Below the pieces are notes generated by a model. It made no database searches and was not told the origin of the DNA. It saw only the letters and a program-made list of their open reading frames with translations. From NCBI GenBank assembly GCA_934215475.1, contig CAKPZY010000001.1:124001-188000 (forward strand): DNA of 64,000 nt, given 5' to 3'. Positions 15,436 through 25,250 of the stretch are shown here, one piece after another; within the stretch, counting starts at the first letter, position 1, and every line of letters begins with the position of its first letter. Both the position numbers and the translations under genes were made by a program. This DNA comes from an uncultured Ligilactobacillus sp. Its GTDB lineage: Bacteria > Bacillota > Bacilli > Lactobacillales > Lactobacillaceae.

Positions 15436-16767
15436 TCATTTTTTGCTCCGCCTATGCTTTGACCGCATCTCTGTCCGCCGTTTTTGCTGTTGGTCTTTCT
15501 TGATTGCATTTTTTATTCGTTTTTTATATCCAGGTTTATGCTTAGCTTTTTCTTTTTTAGCCATCCCTCTTAAAGTTGGATCCATCGCTTCATGTCGATG
15601 CTTGCGCTTAACACGCCTCTTTCTATCGTAAGAGTCTACGATTTGCCCATCTCTAATAGCTTTTGGCACAAAAGTGATCCCCATGTCTTCCAATGCGGCT
15701 ACCTTTTGGTCTTCATCTGGCCCATACAGCGTAATAGCTGTTCCAGGCATTCCTTGGCGCCCGGTCCGTCCGACCCGATGAATGAAAAATTCAAGATCCT
15801 CAGGCAAATCGTCATTGATCACATGAGATACCCCTTCAATATCAATTCCTCTAGCAGCCAAATCAGTGGCTACGACAAACTGATAATCCAAATTATGGAT
15901 CCGTTTCATCACACGTTTCCGCTCTCTAGGCTGCAAACCACCATGGATCTTGGCAACATTGAGTCCGCATTTACGCAAATAATCAGATAACTCATCGACA
16001 CGATCTTTAGTATTAGCAAAAATCAAAACAAGATACGGTTCTCCAATTGTTAATAATTGATAAATTAACTGATTCCTGTCGCGCCCTTTTGTCGACATCA
16101 GCCAATTCTCAACTGTCGGGCTAATAACTGTTTGATTTTCTACTACTTTTACGACTGGATCAGACATATATTTCTTCAAAAATGGTTGGAGTTTTTCGGG
16201 AATGGTTGCTGAAAAAACCATCATTTGTAAATCTTTGGGCATGGCAGATGCAATCGCGTCAGTTTCCTTGAGAAAACCCATATCTAGAGTCATGTCCGCC
16301 TCATCAACTACAAAATACTTGGTTAGATGAATATCTAGGTCTTGACTGTTGATCAGATCTAATATTCGTCCTGGTGTTCCTATCACTATCTGGGGCTGGT
16401 GTTTTTCCAGCTTGGTCTCTTGCCTTTTTTTGTCGGTCCCACCAACGAAGTTAACGACCTTGATCTCTTGCTTGGCCTGTGCTGCTATTAATTTTGCAGC
16501 ATCATAGATCTGGTAAGCCAGCTCTCGGCTAGGAGTAGTGATCACTGCCTGGACCTCGTGTAGTTCCAACTCTATCGCGTTAAAAATCGGCAACAAAAAA
16601 GCATGCGTTTTACCACTGCCTGTTTGAGCCTGTCCAACTACACTTTTCTTGTTCATGATCGGCGGCAATAATTGCTGCTGAACTTCTGTTGGCTGAGTGA
16701 AGTTTAATTTTTTAAGTGCCCGCAAAATAAACGGTTTGAAGTGATAATCATCGAAATTATTTGCCAT
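15436..16767 (-). CDS. cshB: DEAD-box ATP-dependent RNA helicase (CshB-like)
   Basis: A 443-residue cytoplasmic RNA helicase. Motifs run in order: the Q-motif region FTQPTEVQ, motif I AQTGSGKT, Ia TPSRELAYQI, motif II VDEAD, motif III FSATIP, IV LIFANTK, V ATDLAARGIDIEGVSHVIN and VI HRVGRTGRQG. A very basic C-terminal tail (about 390-443), rich in lysine and arginine, probably binds RNA. CshB-type helicases act in cold adaptation, ribosome assembly and mRNA turnover. Two adjacent ATGs follow CAGGAG; the second (16767) has the better 6-base spacing. The gene overlaps the end of nrnA by 11 bases, so the pair is translationally coupled. Confidence 0.93.
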   Translation of the reverse strand: MANNFDDYHFKPFILRALKKLNFTQPTEVQQQLLPPIMNKKSVVGQAQTGSGKTHAFLLPIFNAIELELHEVQAVITTPSRELAYQIYDAAKLIAAQAKQEIKVVNFVGGTDKKRQETKLEKHQPQIVIGTPGRILDLINSQDLDIHLTKYFVVDEADMTLDMGFLKETDAIASAMPKDLQMMVFSATIPEKLQPFLKKYMSDPVVKVVENQTVISPTVENWLMSTKGRDRNQLIYQLLTIGEPYLVLIFANTKDRVDELSDYLRKCGLNVAKIHGGLQPRERKRVMKRIHNLDYQFVVATDLAARGIDIEGVSHVINDDLPEDLEFFIHRVGRTGRQGMPGTAITLYGPDEDQKVAALEDMGITFVPKAIRDGQIVDSYDRKRRVKRKHRHEAMDPTLRGMAKKEKAKHKPGYKKRIKNAIKKDQQQKRRTEMRSKHRRSKK

Positions 16768-17722
16768 CATTTTCTCCTGTCTCACCGGCAGCTATACTGT
16801 CTAACTTCTGCACAAATTCCTTGATATGCGTATCGTCTTTCATCGTTGCGCCGCTAGCCAACGGATGTCCGCCGCCGTTGTATTCTTTCGCCAATTCATT
16901 GATAATAGGCTTCTTAGAGCGGATCCGCAGTCGATACGAGCCATCCTTTTGCTGAACAAAGATCGTCCAGCACTTAACCGTGGAAACTTTGCCCAAAAGC
17001 GGAACTATGCCAGCCGTCCCGGCATCACCTAATTCAAACTTACCTAAAATCTCATTTGTTAAAATAATATATGCCGCATCATGCTTCGTGATCACCATGT
17101 TTTCCCAAACGTAGGCTGATAAGCGAGCAACAGCAGGTTCGATATCATCAAGTTTACGGTTAACTGCCGCGGCATCAAAATCTCGTTCGATCAAGTCAGC
17201 AGCCACTCTCATTGTGTGAGGAGTGGTGGACTCATACATAAAACGACCTGTGTCACCGACGATCCCGGCGTACAGCATTCTGGCTGCTTTGGCCGACACG
17301 TGTAATTGACCTTGTGAAGCTAGTGCCAGATCATATATCAGTTCTGAAGTGCTTGAAGCCTCAGGTTTGACCCAACTGATATCTCCAAATGCATCGTCAT
17401 TTGGATGATGATCGATCTTGATCAACTTTTTACCATTAGTGTAACGACTATCATCTACTCGTGGAGTATTAGCCGTGTCGAGCACAATTGCCAATGCATC
17501 TTTATACTTTTCATCCTCCACCTTTTGTTCTTCCGCTATCCAAGCTAATCCGTTGGCCCGTGAACCGACTTGATAAACTTCCTTAGCTGGAAAGCTTTCT
17601 CGAATGATTGTTGCCAATCCGCATTGCGAACCGATCGCATCGGGGTCTGGACGTTGATGACGATGAATAATGATAGTTGAATACTTTTCGATCTGCTCAA
17701 TTATTTGTCCTTGTATCGACAT
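16757..17722 (-). CDS. nrnA: Bifunctional oligoribonuclease / PAP phosphatase NrnA (DHH family)
   Basis: A 321-residue manganese-dependent phosphoesterase that degrades nano-RNAs and dephosphorylates 3'-phosphoadenosine 5'-phosphate, and in some species hydrolyses pApA. DHH-family motifs are clear: HQRPDPDAIGS (about 22-32), the VLDTANTPR aspartate, KIDHHPNDD (DHH box) and, in the C-terminal DHHA1 domain, GGGHPLASGA. The ATG has AAGGAG 7 bases upstream. It precedes and overlaps cshB, forming a small RNA-turnover operon of helicase and nanoRNase. Confidence 0.93.
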   Translation of the reverse strand: MSIQGQIIEQIEKYSTIIIHRHQRPDPDAIGSQCGLATIIRESFPAKEVYQVGSRANGLAWIAEEQKVEDEKYKDALAIVLDTANTPRVDDSRYTNGKKLIKIDHHPNDDAFGDISWVKPEASSTSELIYDLALASQGQLHVSAKAARMLYAGIVGDTGRFMYESTTPHTMRVAADLIERDFDAAAVNRKLDDIEPAVARLSAYVWENMVITKHDAAYIILTNEILGKFELGDAGTAGIVPLLGKVSTVKCWTIFVQQKDGSYRLRIRSKKPIINELAKEYNGGGHPLASGATMKDDTHIKEFVQKLDSIAAGETGENDGK

Positions 17723-17894
17723 AAAAATCTCCTTAGTTATTATTGTATTTTCGCTTTGGTTTTCAAAAACTCTCTAAAAACATCCATGTTCTTTTCCCAT
17801 AATTAACCTAACACCTAACTATACAGGTTTCTCCTAAGATTTTCAAAGCCAGGCCCGTTTTGAGCCGGTTAATTCAAATAAACAAGCGCCGCTT

Positions 17895-19001
17895 TTAATT
17901 TTTCCCCCTGTGCTCCCAGAGAGGCAATACAATGTTTTCAAATTCTAGCGGGTTTAAATTAGTCATTGTCAGCCCTAACAATCTAATGTCGTAGTGTTGC
18001 TCCGGTTGGACCTGGTCTATGAGACTTTTGGCATAAAATTGAAACGTTTCACTGCTGTTACGGATGTAGTCATCAAGTGTTACTCTTTTAGTGGTCGTTT
18101 CAAACGCTGAATTTCTGACCTTGAGCACCAAAGTTTTACCATGTTTTTGCTGACGTTCAAGGTCTCGTTTCAAGCGGTCTGCACTTTTCTGGATAAATTT
18201 ATCAACTGCTGCTGCATTATTTAGCGGTTGATCAAAAGTCCGCTCATTACCGATAGATTTGCGCTCCCTTTTCCACTCCACCGGGCGTTCATCTATCCCA
18301 CGTACTCTTTGATATAAAATGTAGCCCATTTTGCCAAAATGTTCGATCAACTCGTTGGCACTCAATTCAAATAGATCTTTGCCGTTAAAAACACTGATTT
18401 GATGCATTTTAGGAAGCGTCTTTTTCCCAACGCCGCGAAATTTTTCAATTGCCAACGGAAACAAAAATTCAGCCACCTCATCATGCCGAACCACAGTGAT
18501 CCCAACCGGTTTGCGGTAATCAGAAGCCAACTTGGCCAAAAACTTGTTATACGAAACACCAGCAGAACAAGTCAGATGAACCGAAGAAAAAATTTCTTGC
18601 TGGATCATACGTGCTATTTGGATCGGCGAGCGGAGGTGCTTCTTATTTTTAGTCACGTCTAAATATGCCTCATCAAAAGCAACAGGTTCGATCAGATCTG
18701 TATATTCATGAAATATCCCATGGATCTGTTCGGAAACTGTACGGTATTTTTTAAAATCGGGATCCTTAAAATATGCTTGTGGGCATAGTTTCAGAGCCTC
18801 CTGACTACTCATGGCTGAATGGATACCATAAGAACGAGCAACATAATTTGCCGTAGCAACAACGCCGTGCCCACCCGTTTTTCGCGGATCACGCGCAACC
18901 ACCAATGGAAGAGAAGCAAGGACCGGAGCGTCTCTCATTTCAATGGAAGCATAAAAAGCATCCATATCTATATGAACTATTTTTCGTTGATCCGCTACCA
19001 C
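17895..19001 (-). CDS. dinB: DNA polymerase IV (Y-family, DinB)
   Basis: A 368-residue error-prone translesion polymerase. The catalytic acids are in HIDMDAFYASIEMRD (first Asp) and EPVAFDEAYLDVT (Asp-Glu pair). SAGVSYNKFLAKLASDYRKP and the GVGKKTLPKM helix-hairpin-helix follow, then the little-finger domain to the C-terminus. The length is usual for the family, although no beta-clamp motif is obvious at the extreme C-terminus (ending PLWEHRGKN, where LPLW may serve). The start is GTG behind GGAGGG. A promoter lies upstream but no LexA box was found near it. Confidence 0.95.
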   Translation of the reverse strand: MVADQRKIVHIDMDAFYASIEMRDAPVLASLPLVVARDPRKTGGHGVVATANYVARSYGIHSAMSSQEALKLCPQAYFKDPDFKKYRTVSEQIHGIFHEYTDLIEPVAFDEAYLDVTKNKKHLRSPIQIARMIQQEIFSSVHLTCSAGVSYNKFLAKLASDYRKPVGITVVRHDEVAEFLFPLAIEKFRGVGKKTLPKMHQISVFNGKDLFELSANELIEHFGKMGYILYQRVRGIDERPVEWKRERKSIGNERTFDQPLNNAAAVDKFIQKSADRLKRDLERQQKHGKTLVLKVRNSAFETTTKRVTLDDYIRNSSETFQFYAKSLIDQVQPEQHYDIRLLGLTMTNLNPLEFENIVLPLWEHRGKN

Positions 19002-19055
19002 TTATTGTCCCTCCAATATTACTTCAATTCATTAAACCACACGCTCTATCTTTCA

Positions 19056-19083
19056 AGTATACAATACGCAAACATATTGTCAG
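19056..19083 (-). promoter_or_regulatory. Promoter for dinB
   Basis: CTGACA (19078-19083), a 16-base spacer and TATACT (19056-19061) on the minus strand, about 55 bases before the GTG start. No CGAACnnnnGTTCG-type operator is present in this region. Confidence 0.55.
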
Positions 19084-19231
19084 CAGTGAATTGCCCATGT
19101 TTTTTGGTGAGGTCTTAATTAAATATGTTTAAATTTGTAATTTTATTTGTCTCATTATTCCTCTTTTATGATATTGTGCGCAAAAAAGGACAAAAAAGAA
19201 ATCTCAAGTTAAGTTTCTTCAACGTTTTTCC

Positions 19232-19268
19232 AAAATTAAAGCAGCGCAAGTTTTCTTGCCGCTGCTTT
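19232..19268 (-). terminator. Terminator-like hairpin after zwf
   Basis: AAAGCAGCGGCAAG (19255-19268) pairs with CTTGCGCTGCTTT (19238-19250) around an AAAA loop on the minus strand. The following AATTTTGG is a weak T-run, but the stem is long and GC-rich. It lies 31 bases after the zwf stop. Confidence 0.65.
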
Positions 19269-19298
19269 CTTGGTCTACAAATTTTTGCAACCTAGTTT

Positions 19299-20786
19299 TT
19301 AATCTTCAGGACGATTACGATCAGGCTTAAAATGCCACTGATTGCCATCTGCCTTTAACAGATCATTAGCTGCTTTTGGCCCCATTGTACCACAAGCATA
19401 ATTTGGAAACGCATCTGTACTCAAACTTTCTTGATCCCATGCATGCCGAATCGAATCCACAAACCGCCACGAATAATAAACTTCTTCCCAGTGTGAAAAG
19501 CTGGCCGTATCTCCTTTTAAAACATCATAGAGCAATTTTTCGTAGCCAACCGGCATTTTAGATTGAATATCTTTTCCGTGTTCGTGCCTTAAATGAAGCG
19601 GCTTAATTGTATATTGCTCAAAGTCGACTTTTTTACCATTGAGGCGTAATTCCATTCCAGGTGTAGGCTCGACTTTAAACGTCAATATATTGCGTTTTAA
19701 TTCACCGTTATCAAAAATATTGTACGGTGCGTTTTTAAACACCACGTCTATCCTAGTTTCCTTGCTGGTAAGGCGTTTACCCGTCCGAATATAGATTGGG
19801 ACACCGGCCATGTTCATATTATCCACAAAAACTCGACCAGCAACAAAGGTTTCTGTCATTGAGTCTTCAGCAACCTGATTTTCTTCACGATAGCTTATTT
19901 GTCTGGGTCCAGCACCATATTGCCCACGGACAAAATTCTTCTTGACTCCCTTTGGATCATAAACGCGTAAAGCCTTGAGGGAGCTGATCTTTTCCTTACG
20001 GATATCTTGATCTTTGTACATCGTGGGTGCATTCATCGTTAACAAGGCCACCGTTTGCAAAATGTGATTTTGGACCATATCCCTCAAAGCACCGGCGTTT
20101 TCATAATAGCCCGCTCTTTCTTCCACTCCCAAAGCCTCGCTCAAAGTAATCTGGATATTGTCGATATATCGGTAATTCCATAAAGCATTAAAAATATTGT
20201 TGCTAAATCTTAATGCTGGTATGCTTTGAATCATTTCTTTACCAAGATAGTGGTCAATACGGTAAATATCTTTTTCAGAAAAATATTCATTTATACTATC
20301 ATTTAATTCACAGGCGCTTTCTAAGTCATGACCGAAAGGCTTCTCTATCACGACTCGGTTATAGCCGCTATCCGTCACTAGTCCTTGTGTCTTAACATAT
20401 TTACAGATCGTTGCAAAGAATTGCGGTGACATTGCCAAATAGAAAACACGATCTCCGTTGCATTCATACCTCTGGTCTAGTTCTTCGGCTAATTTGCGCA
20501 AAGTCTGATAATGTTTGGTATCGTTGACATTATGCGACTGATAATAAAAATGGTTCGAGAAGTCATTTGCCTGCTTAGCAGTGACCTCCATCCCTGAAAT
20601 AGAATTACGAACTATTTGCTGATAGCGTTCATTGTTCCATGGCCTACGGGCAGTGCCGATCACGGCAAAATGCTTCTTTAAATAACCTTGCTTATACAAA
20701 TTGAACAGTGAAGGATACAATTTGCGCTGTGCCAGGTCCCCAGTTCCGCCAAAAATGATAAACAACGATTTTTGTTCACTTGTCAT
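19299..20786 (-). CDS. zwf: Glucose-6-phosphate 1-dehydrogenase
   Basis: The first enzyme of the oxidative pentose phosphate (and phosphoketolase) route: it oxidises glucose 6-phosphate to 6-phosphogluconolactone with NAD(P). The 495-residue form starts at 20786 (MTSEQKSLFIIFGGTGDLAQRK), with the Rossmann motif GGTGDLAQRK. The active-site RIDHYLGKE contains the catalytic histidine region, and GFRHDL-like EKPFGHDLESA is present. An upstream in-frame extension of 65 residues is rejected: it overlaps the promoter and matches nothing in the family. The ribosome site is weak (GGTG). The next step, pgl, is also in the window, 38 kb away. Confidence 0.96.
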   Translation of the reverse strand: MTSEQKSLFIIFGGTGDLAQRKLYPSLFNLYKQGYLKKHFAVIGTARRPWNNERYQQIVRNSISGMEVTAKQANDFSNHFYYQSHNVNDTKHYQTLRKLAEELDQRYECNGDRVFYLAMSPQFFATICKYVKTQGLVTDSGYNRVVIEKPFGHDLESACELNDSINEYFSEKDIYRIDHYLGKEMIQSIPALRFSNNIFNALWNYRYIDNIQITLSEALGVEERAGYYENAGALRDMVQNHILQTVALLTMNAPTMYKDQDIRKEKISSLKALRVYDPKGVKKNFVRGQYGAGPRQISYREENQVAEDSMTETFVAGRVFVDNMNMAGVPIYIRTGKRLTSKETRIDVVFKNAPYNIFDNGELKRNILTFKVEPTPGMELRLNGKKVDFEQYTIKPLHLRHEHGKDIQSKMPVGYEKLLYDVLKGDTASFSHWEEVYYSWRFVDSIRHAWDQESLSTDAFPNYACGTMGPKAANDLLKADGNQWHFKPDRNRPED

Positions 20787-20823
20787 TCTATAGAGCACCG
20801 CTTTCTTTATTTTTCTGGTTATC

Positions 20824-20832
20824 ATTATAACA
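20824..20832 (-). promoter_or_regulatory. Extended -10 promoter for zwf
   Basis: TGTTATAAT reads on the minus strand (TATAAT at 20824-20829 with an upstream TGn), about 40 bases before the chosen ATG. The -35 is poor. This leaves a very short leader and supports the downstream start codon. Confidence 0.6.
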
Positions 20833-20929
20833 TTGATTAAATTACAACTGCTAGTTTCTAATTTCAATGATCCTGGCAAAAATGCAAAACAATGAGCCCA
20901 GGTCAAGTGAACACCCGATCCTGCACAAA

Positions 20930-20964
20930 TTAAAAAACGTCCTACGTTCACAAAAACGCACGTT
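20930..20964 (-). terminator. Terminator at the end of the fab-acc operon
   Basis: AACGT (20960-20964) pairs with ACGTT (20936-20940), and an inner CGTT/AACG pairing extends the stem. TTTTAATTT follows on the minus strand. It lies 32 bases past fabI, the last gene of the operon. Confidence 0.6.
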
Positions 20965-20995
20965 ATGAACATCAGACGCAAATACTTTATTTAAA

Positions 20996-21754
20996 TTAAA
21001 TCAGATGAACGCCCTTATCAACATAGATAATATCGCCGACCACTCCGGTCGCTAAGTCGCTCATCAAAAATGCACAGGCACCGCCAATTTGTTTGGTCGT
21101 GACCGATTCGCCGTCAACCGTCCGATTTTGGGATTCCTGCAGCAGATCCGAATGATTTTTGACACCTGTAACTGCCAAAGTCTTGACGGCCCCAGCTGAA
21201 ATGGCATTCACCCGCACTCCATATTTGCCCATGTCGCGCGCTAAATAGCGAACGTTGGCTTCTAATGCAGCCTTCGCTACCCCCATCACATTATAATTTG
21301 GTATTGCCCTTTCAGAGCCAAAATACGTGAGGGAAACAATGCTTGCCGGATCATTCAAGATCTCTTGGCCATAACGGGCAACAGCCAGCAATGAGTAAGA
21401 GGAGATATTATTAGCCATTGCATAACCGTCACGGCTGGTATTTTGAATATCGCCAGCAAGTTCATCTTTGTTGGCAAATGCGATGGCATGAACGATCCCA
21501 TCGAGTTTTCCAAAGCGCTCCTTGATTTGCGTAAATGCATTAGCCATGCTTTCATCAGTAGCAACATCACACTCTATTAAACGGGTTTCATCCGTAATCA
21601 GTTTTTTGACGCTTTTTTTCATACGTTCATTCTGATAAGTATAGATTACAGTGGCGCCCTGCTCTTCTAAGGCAGAGGCACACCCCCAAGCGATCGAACG
21701 TTTATTGGCCACGCCCATCACTAAGATTTTCTTTCCTTCTAGTAAATTTCCCAC
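20996..21754 (-). CDS. fabI: Enoyl-[acyl-carrier-protein] reductase (NADH), FabI
   Basis: This enzyme reduces enoyl-ACP in the last step of each fatty acid elongation round and is the usual triclosan target. The 252-residue short-chain dehydrogenase has the FabI nucleotide-binding motif VMGVANKRSIAWG. Its catalytic Tyr-x6-Lys is in SYFGSERAIPNYNVMGVAKAAL-like sequence (YNVMGVAK), and NAISAGAVKTLA follows. The start is GTG at 21754 with GGGGAG 8 bases upstream; a GTG three codons earlier overlaps this site. It closes the operon. FabI rather than FabK is therefore the reductase here. Confidence 0.95.
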   Translation of the reverse strand: MGNLLEGKKILVMGVANKRSIAWGCASALEEQGATVIYTYQNERMKKSVKKLITDETRLIECDVATDESMANAFTQIKERFGKLDGIVHAIAFANKDELAGDIQNTSRDGYAMANNISSYSLLAVARYGQEILNDPASIVSLTYFGSERAIPNYNVMGVAKAALEANVRYLARDMGKYGVRVNAISAGAVKTLAVTGVKNHSDLLQESQNRTVDGESVTTKQIGGACAFLMSDLATGVVGDIIYVDKGVHLI

Positions 21755-21797
21755 ATAAATCACTCCCCAATTCTTTCACACCAGACATTTTCCAGAA

Positions 21798-22580
21798 TCA
21801 AAACTTCCTGTATCTTCTTTTCCTTTGTTCTAACAATTGTTTGGGCGTTAACTTTTGCAACTTGGGCAATTCTTGTGTTAAAACCTGAATAATATTTTTA
21901 CAAAATCTTTTATGTGACACAGGTTCTGAGATCACGCCTTCTATGATGCCAGCCTTTTTCAAAGTTTCTGGTGTTAACTGCATTACTTCAGCAGCTTCAT
22001 CAGATTTACCAGCATCTTTCCACAATATTGAAGCAAACCCCTCTGGCGAAAGTATGGAATACATACTATTTTCACTCATCCACACTTGATCGCCGCAAGC
22101 CAGAGCCAACGCACCGCCGCTGCCGCCTTCACCATAAATAACTGTTAGCATCGGAACCTTTACCTCTGCGATTTCCAATAAATTCTTAGCAATCGCTTCA
22201 CCTTGACCTTGCTCCTCTGCGCTTGCAGCTGGATAAGCACCTGCGGTGTTGACGAATGCTAATACAGGGCGTTTAAATTTTTCTGCTTGTTTGATCAGGC
22301 GTAACGACTTCCGGTAAGCCGCCGGTGTGAGGCTGCCGAAATGTTTAGCGATCCGCTCTTTGACCGAAGTCCCCTTATCGATTACTAAAACCGTGACTGG
22401 TCCGTTAGCAAAATTAGCTACCCCCCCGATAAGTGCCGGATCATCATCAGTAGCTCGATCACCGTGCATTTCCATAAAATCCGGAAAGATCTCTGTCAAT
22501 AATTCACGACCGGTGATTTTTTTCTCACCGCGAGCGGCTGCGACTATTTCAGCGGCTGTCCGTGTTTTTCTTTTAAGCAA
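21798..22580 (-). CDS. accA: Acetyl-CoA carboxylase carboxyltransferase, alpha subunit
   Basis: The alpha subunit of carboxyltransferase, which with AccD moves the carboxyl group from biotin to acetyl-CoA to form malonyl-CoA. The 260-residue protein has the FMEMHGDRATDDD segment, NTAGAYPAASAEEQGQGEAIA and IGEGGSGGALAL-like GEGGSGGALALACGD. The compact N-terminus is typical of lactobacilli. No ATG fits: TTG at 22580 is the best start, right after the accD stop, but it has no clear Shine-Dalgarno sequence, so translation probably depends on coupling with accD. An ATT a few codons upstream is a less likely alternative. Confidence 0.93.
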   Translation of the reverse strand: MLKRKTRTAAEIVAAARGEKKITGRELLTEIFPDFMEMHGDRATDDDPALIGGVANFANGPVTVLVIDKGTSVKERIAKHFGSLTPAAYRKSLRLIKQAEKFKRPVLAFVNTAGAYPAASAEEQGQGEAIAKNLLEIAEVKVPMLTVIYGEGGSGGALALACGDQVWMSENSMYSILSPEGFASILWKDAGKSDEAAEVMQLTPETLKKAGIIEGVISEPVSHKRFCKNIIQVLTQELPKLQKLTPKQLLEQRKRRYRKF

Positions 22581-22582
22581 AC

Positions 22583-23443
22583 TTACGATAATGATTCACC
22601 AGCCTTTCTTTGGTGCATGGCTAATAGCCATTCGATCGTTTCTTTTTCTTTTTCGCGTTTGACGATGGCATCAATGAAGCCATGACTCAGTATATTTTCA
22701 GCATCTTGCAGATTTTCGGGGACTTTTTGGTGCATCGTTTGTTCAATCACCCGTTTGCCGGCAAAACCAACCAGTGCATGCGGTTCCGCTAGGATGATAT
22801 CACCTTGCATTGCAAAGCTGGCAGTTACACCGCCTGTAGTTGGATCAGTGATAACTGTTAAATAAAACAAGCCGGCATCAGAGTGAGCTTTAACAGCTTG
22901 AGAAATTTTTGCCATTTGCATGAGCGAAAAGATACCTTCTTGCATCCTTGCTCCGCCAGAGGCAGTGAAGAGAACCACTGACTGTCGTTTTTTTGTGGCA
23001 TATTCAAATAAGCGCGTGATTTTCTCGCCTGTATTAGTCCCCAAAGAACCCATGATGAACTTCGGATCCATGATGCCTAAACAAAATTCTTGCTGAGCAA
23101 TTTTCGCAACACCAGTCAAAACTGCATCATTAAGGTCTGTGGCACGTCTGGCTTTTTGCAATTTTTCTTTATAACCAGGAAATCCCAACGGATCAGAGGT
23201 ATGGATGTCGCCATCCATTTCACTAAAATTGTCAGTCAGCCACTTTACTCGCTCACGACTGCTGATACGAAAACCGTAACCGCAATTTGGGCAAGTACAA
23301 TAAGCACCTAAGTCTTTGTGATAAACGGACTGCTGGCACTTGGGGCAGGCCAACCATATTCCGTCTGGCACATGTTGTGAAGCCTGCTTATCCGCTTTAA
23401 TGTGCTTATGTCCCAATGTTTTCAGTTCATTAAACAACTGCAT
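22583..23443 (-). CDS. accD: Acetyl-CoA carboxylase carboxyltransferase, beta subunit
   Basis: The beta subunit of carboxyltransferase, partner of AccA. The 286-residue protein has an N-terminal four-cysteine zinc ribbon (CPKCQ and CTCPNCGY) followed by the carboxyltransferase fold with [12 protein letters not shown] and [13 protein letters not shown]. The start ATG at 23443 lies inside the last 14 bases of accC, so the genes overlap; the ribosome site is weak (GAGAAGTG). An in-frame extension upstream of it is only accC sequence in another frame. Confidence 0.95.
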   Translation of the reverse strand: MQLFNELKTLGHKHIKADKQASQHVPDGIWLACPKCQQSVYHKDLGAYCTCPNCGYGFRISSRERVKWLTDNFSEMDGDIHTSDPLGFPGYKEKLQKARRATDLNDAVLTGVAKIAQQEFCLGIMDPKFIMGSLGTNTGEKITRLFEYATKKRQSVVLFTASGGARMQEGIFSLMQMAKISQAVKAHSDAGLFYLTVITDPTTGGVTASFAMQGDIILAEPHALVGFAGKRVIEQTMHQKVPENLQDAENILSHGFIDAIVKREKEKETIEWLLAMHQRKAGESLS

Positions 23444-24809
23444 TGCTTTCACTTCTCTTCCACTCAGGTAAAAATACCCGTTCGATGTAATCAGTCGTGA
23501 CAATGCCTTTTTTAAAATTCGGGTCTTCTAAAAGCGCCAAATAAAATTTCTGGTTAGTGGTAATACCTGAGATGACCATTTCATCTAACAGACGTTTGAC
23601 CTTTTCTATTGCCTCGTTGCGATCATGGCCAAGCCCGATCAATTTACCGATCATTGAATCATAAAAAGGCGAGATAGTGCACCCAGCATATAAAGCTGTA
23701 TCCATCCTCATCCCTAAGTTACCAACGGGCACATACAAATACTTAACTTCCCCAGTAGAAGGGAAAAAGTTCCTGTTGGGGTCCTCAGCATTGATCCGGC
23801 ATTCAATGGCCGAACCTTCTAAATGGATCTCATCTTGGGTAAACGGCAGTTCTTCACCAGCAGCTACCTTAACTTGTGCTTTGACCAGATCGATCCCAGT
23901 CACCATTTCGGTCACAGTATGTTCGACCTGGATCCGGGTGTTCATTTCCATAAAGTAGAACTTATGGTGCCGGTCCATTAAAAACTCGATCGTTCCGGTG
24001 TTCAAATAGTTAATAGATTTTGCTGCTCGTAAGGAGATCTCGCCTAAATGTTTACGCACTTCAGGCTTGATCAAAGCGCACGGGCTCTCCTCGATCATCT
24101 TTTGTTTGCCGCGTTGGATCGAGCAGTCACGCTCTGGAAAGTAGACCGCATGCCCTTGACTATCACAGAAAATTTGCATTTCAATATGCTTAACATTATC
24201 CATGATCTTTTCCAAATACATCCGTCCATCGCCAAAAGCACTCTGTGCTTCGCGACTGGCTTCTTGAAAAGCAGAACTTAACTGGGATTCATTATCTACA
24301 CGCCTGATCCCTTTACCGCCGCCGCCAGCTGCTGCCTTCAATAATACTGGAAAGCCCACTTTTGTGGCGACTTCTTTAGCTTCGCTTTCATTCTTTAAAA
24401 AGCCGTTACTTCCGGGGATAACAGGCACACCACTTTTCTGCATTTGCACACGTGCATTCGCCTTGTTGCCCATCAAGTCGATCGTTTCAGACCTGGGACC
24501 AATAAAAGCTATTCCACAATCCTCACACATTTCAACAAAGCGGCTATTTTCTGATAGAAATCCAAATCCTGGATGGATCGCCTGCGCCCCAGTTCCCACT
24601 GCAGCTGCTAAAATATTTTTCATATTTAAATATGAATCTTGCGGCCGCGCCGTACCAACACAAACCGCTTCGTCAGCTAATTGTACATGTAAACTTTCAC
24701 GGTCTGCCACAGAATAGATGGCCACCGATTGGATCCCTAATTCCTTCAGGGAACGGATGATCCGGACCGCAATTTCACCACGATTTGCTACTAATACTTT
24801 TGAGAACAT
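23430..24809 (-). CDS. accC: Biotin carboxylase subunit of acetyl-CoA carboxylase
   Basis: An ATP-dependent carboxylase that charges the biotin on AccB with bicarbonate. The 459-residue protein has [15 protein letters not shown] at the start, the glycine-rich ATP loop [21 protein letters not shown], the ERDCSIQR segment and [14 protein letters not shown] with metal and bicarbonate ligands. The ATG at 24809 begins the family-typical [18 protein letters not shown] three codons earlier overlaps the fabZ stop and could serve for coupling. Shine-Dalgarno is weak, as for several overlapping genes here. Confidence 0.96.
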   Translation of the reverse strand: MFSKVLVANRGEIAVRIIRSLKELGIQSVAIYSVADRESLHVQLADEAVCVGTARPQDSYLNMKNILAAAVGTGAQAIHPGFGFLSENSRFVEMCEDCGIAFIGPRSETIDLMGNKANARVQMQKSGVPVIPGSNGFLKNESEAKEVATKVGFPVLLKAAAGGGGKGIRRVDNESQLSSAFQEASREAQSAFGDGRMYLEKIMDNVKHIEMQIFCDSQGHAVYFPERDCSIQRGKQKMIEESPCALIKPEVRKHLGEISLRAAKSINYLNTGTIEFLMDRHHKFYFMEMNTRIQVEHTVTEMVTGIDLVKAQVKVAAGEELPFTQDEIHLEGSAIECRINAEDPNRNFFPSTGEVKYLYVPVGNLGMRMDTALYAGCTISPFYDSMIGKLIGLGHDRNEAIEKVKRLLDEMVISGITTNQKFYLALLEDPNFKKGIVTTDYIERVFLPEWKRSESNAVV

Positions 24810-24817
24810 TTTACTCA

Positions 24818-25249
24818 CTAATCCCCAATCATAAAGGTGATCTCGGCTGTGCATGCTTTCTTGCCATCGACCCGGGCAACACCCTTGCCTAAACCAACAT
24901 TTCCTCTAATTTTTTCCAAAACAACTTCGATCTTCATCTGGTCACCTGGACGCACAACTTTGCGAAACTTGGCGTTCTTGATCCCGCCAAAGTAGGCAGT
25001 CTTGCCTTTAAATTCATCTAATGTCAGTAGTGCAACTGCGCCCGTTTGCGCCATTGCTTCAACGATCAATACACCGGGCATCACAGGATTCCCCGGAAAA
25101 TGGCCCTGGAATATTTCTTCATGTGCAGTAACGTTTCTAATGGCTGCTGCCCTAGTGCCGGGTTCTAGCTCATCCACACGGTCTATCAATAACATGGGAT
25201 ACCGGTGAGGAATGATTTCTTGGATCTGAGTCGAATCTAAAACAGTCAT
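24818..25249 (-). CDS. fabZ: 3-hydroxyacyl-[acyl-carrier-protein] dehydratase FabZ (operon-internal copy)
   Basis: A hot-dog fold dehydratase that converts 3-hydroxyacyl-ACP to trans-2-enoyl-ACP. The 143-residue protein has IIPHRYPMLLIDRV, the catalytic His in GHFPGNPVMPGVLIVEAMAQTGA (with the catalytic Glu), and KFRKVVRPGDQM. The start ATG at 25249 has AGGAAG 6 bases upstream and lies 1 base from the accB stop. This is the second of two FabZ-like genes in the operon; which of them, if either, also isomerises to the cis-3 isomer for unsaturated fatty acids cannot be seen. Confidence 0.94.
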   Translation of the reverse strand: MTVLDSTQIQEIIPHRYPMLLIDRVDELEPGTRAAAIRNVTAHEEIFQGHFPGNPVMPGVLIVEAMAQTGAVALLTLDEFKGKTAYFGGIKNAKFRKVVRPGDQMKIEVVLEKIRGNVGLGKGVARVDGKKACTAEITFMIGD

Positions 25250-25250
25250 T

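Noticed and set aside
20787..20981. 65-residue N-terminal extension of zwf
   Set aside because: It covers the extended -10 promoter, lacks a ribosome site and matches nothing in the G6PDH family.
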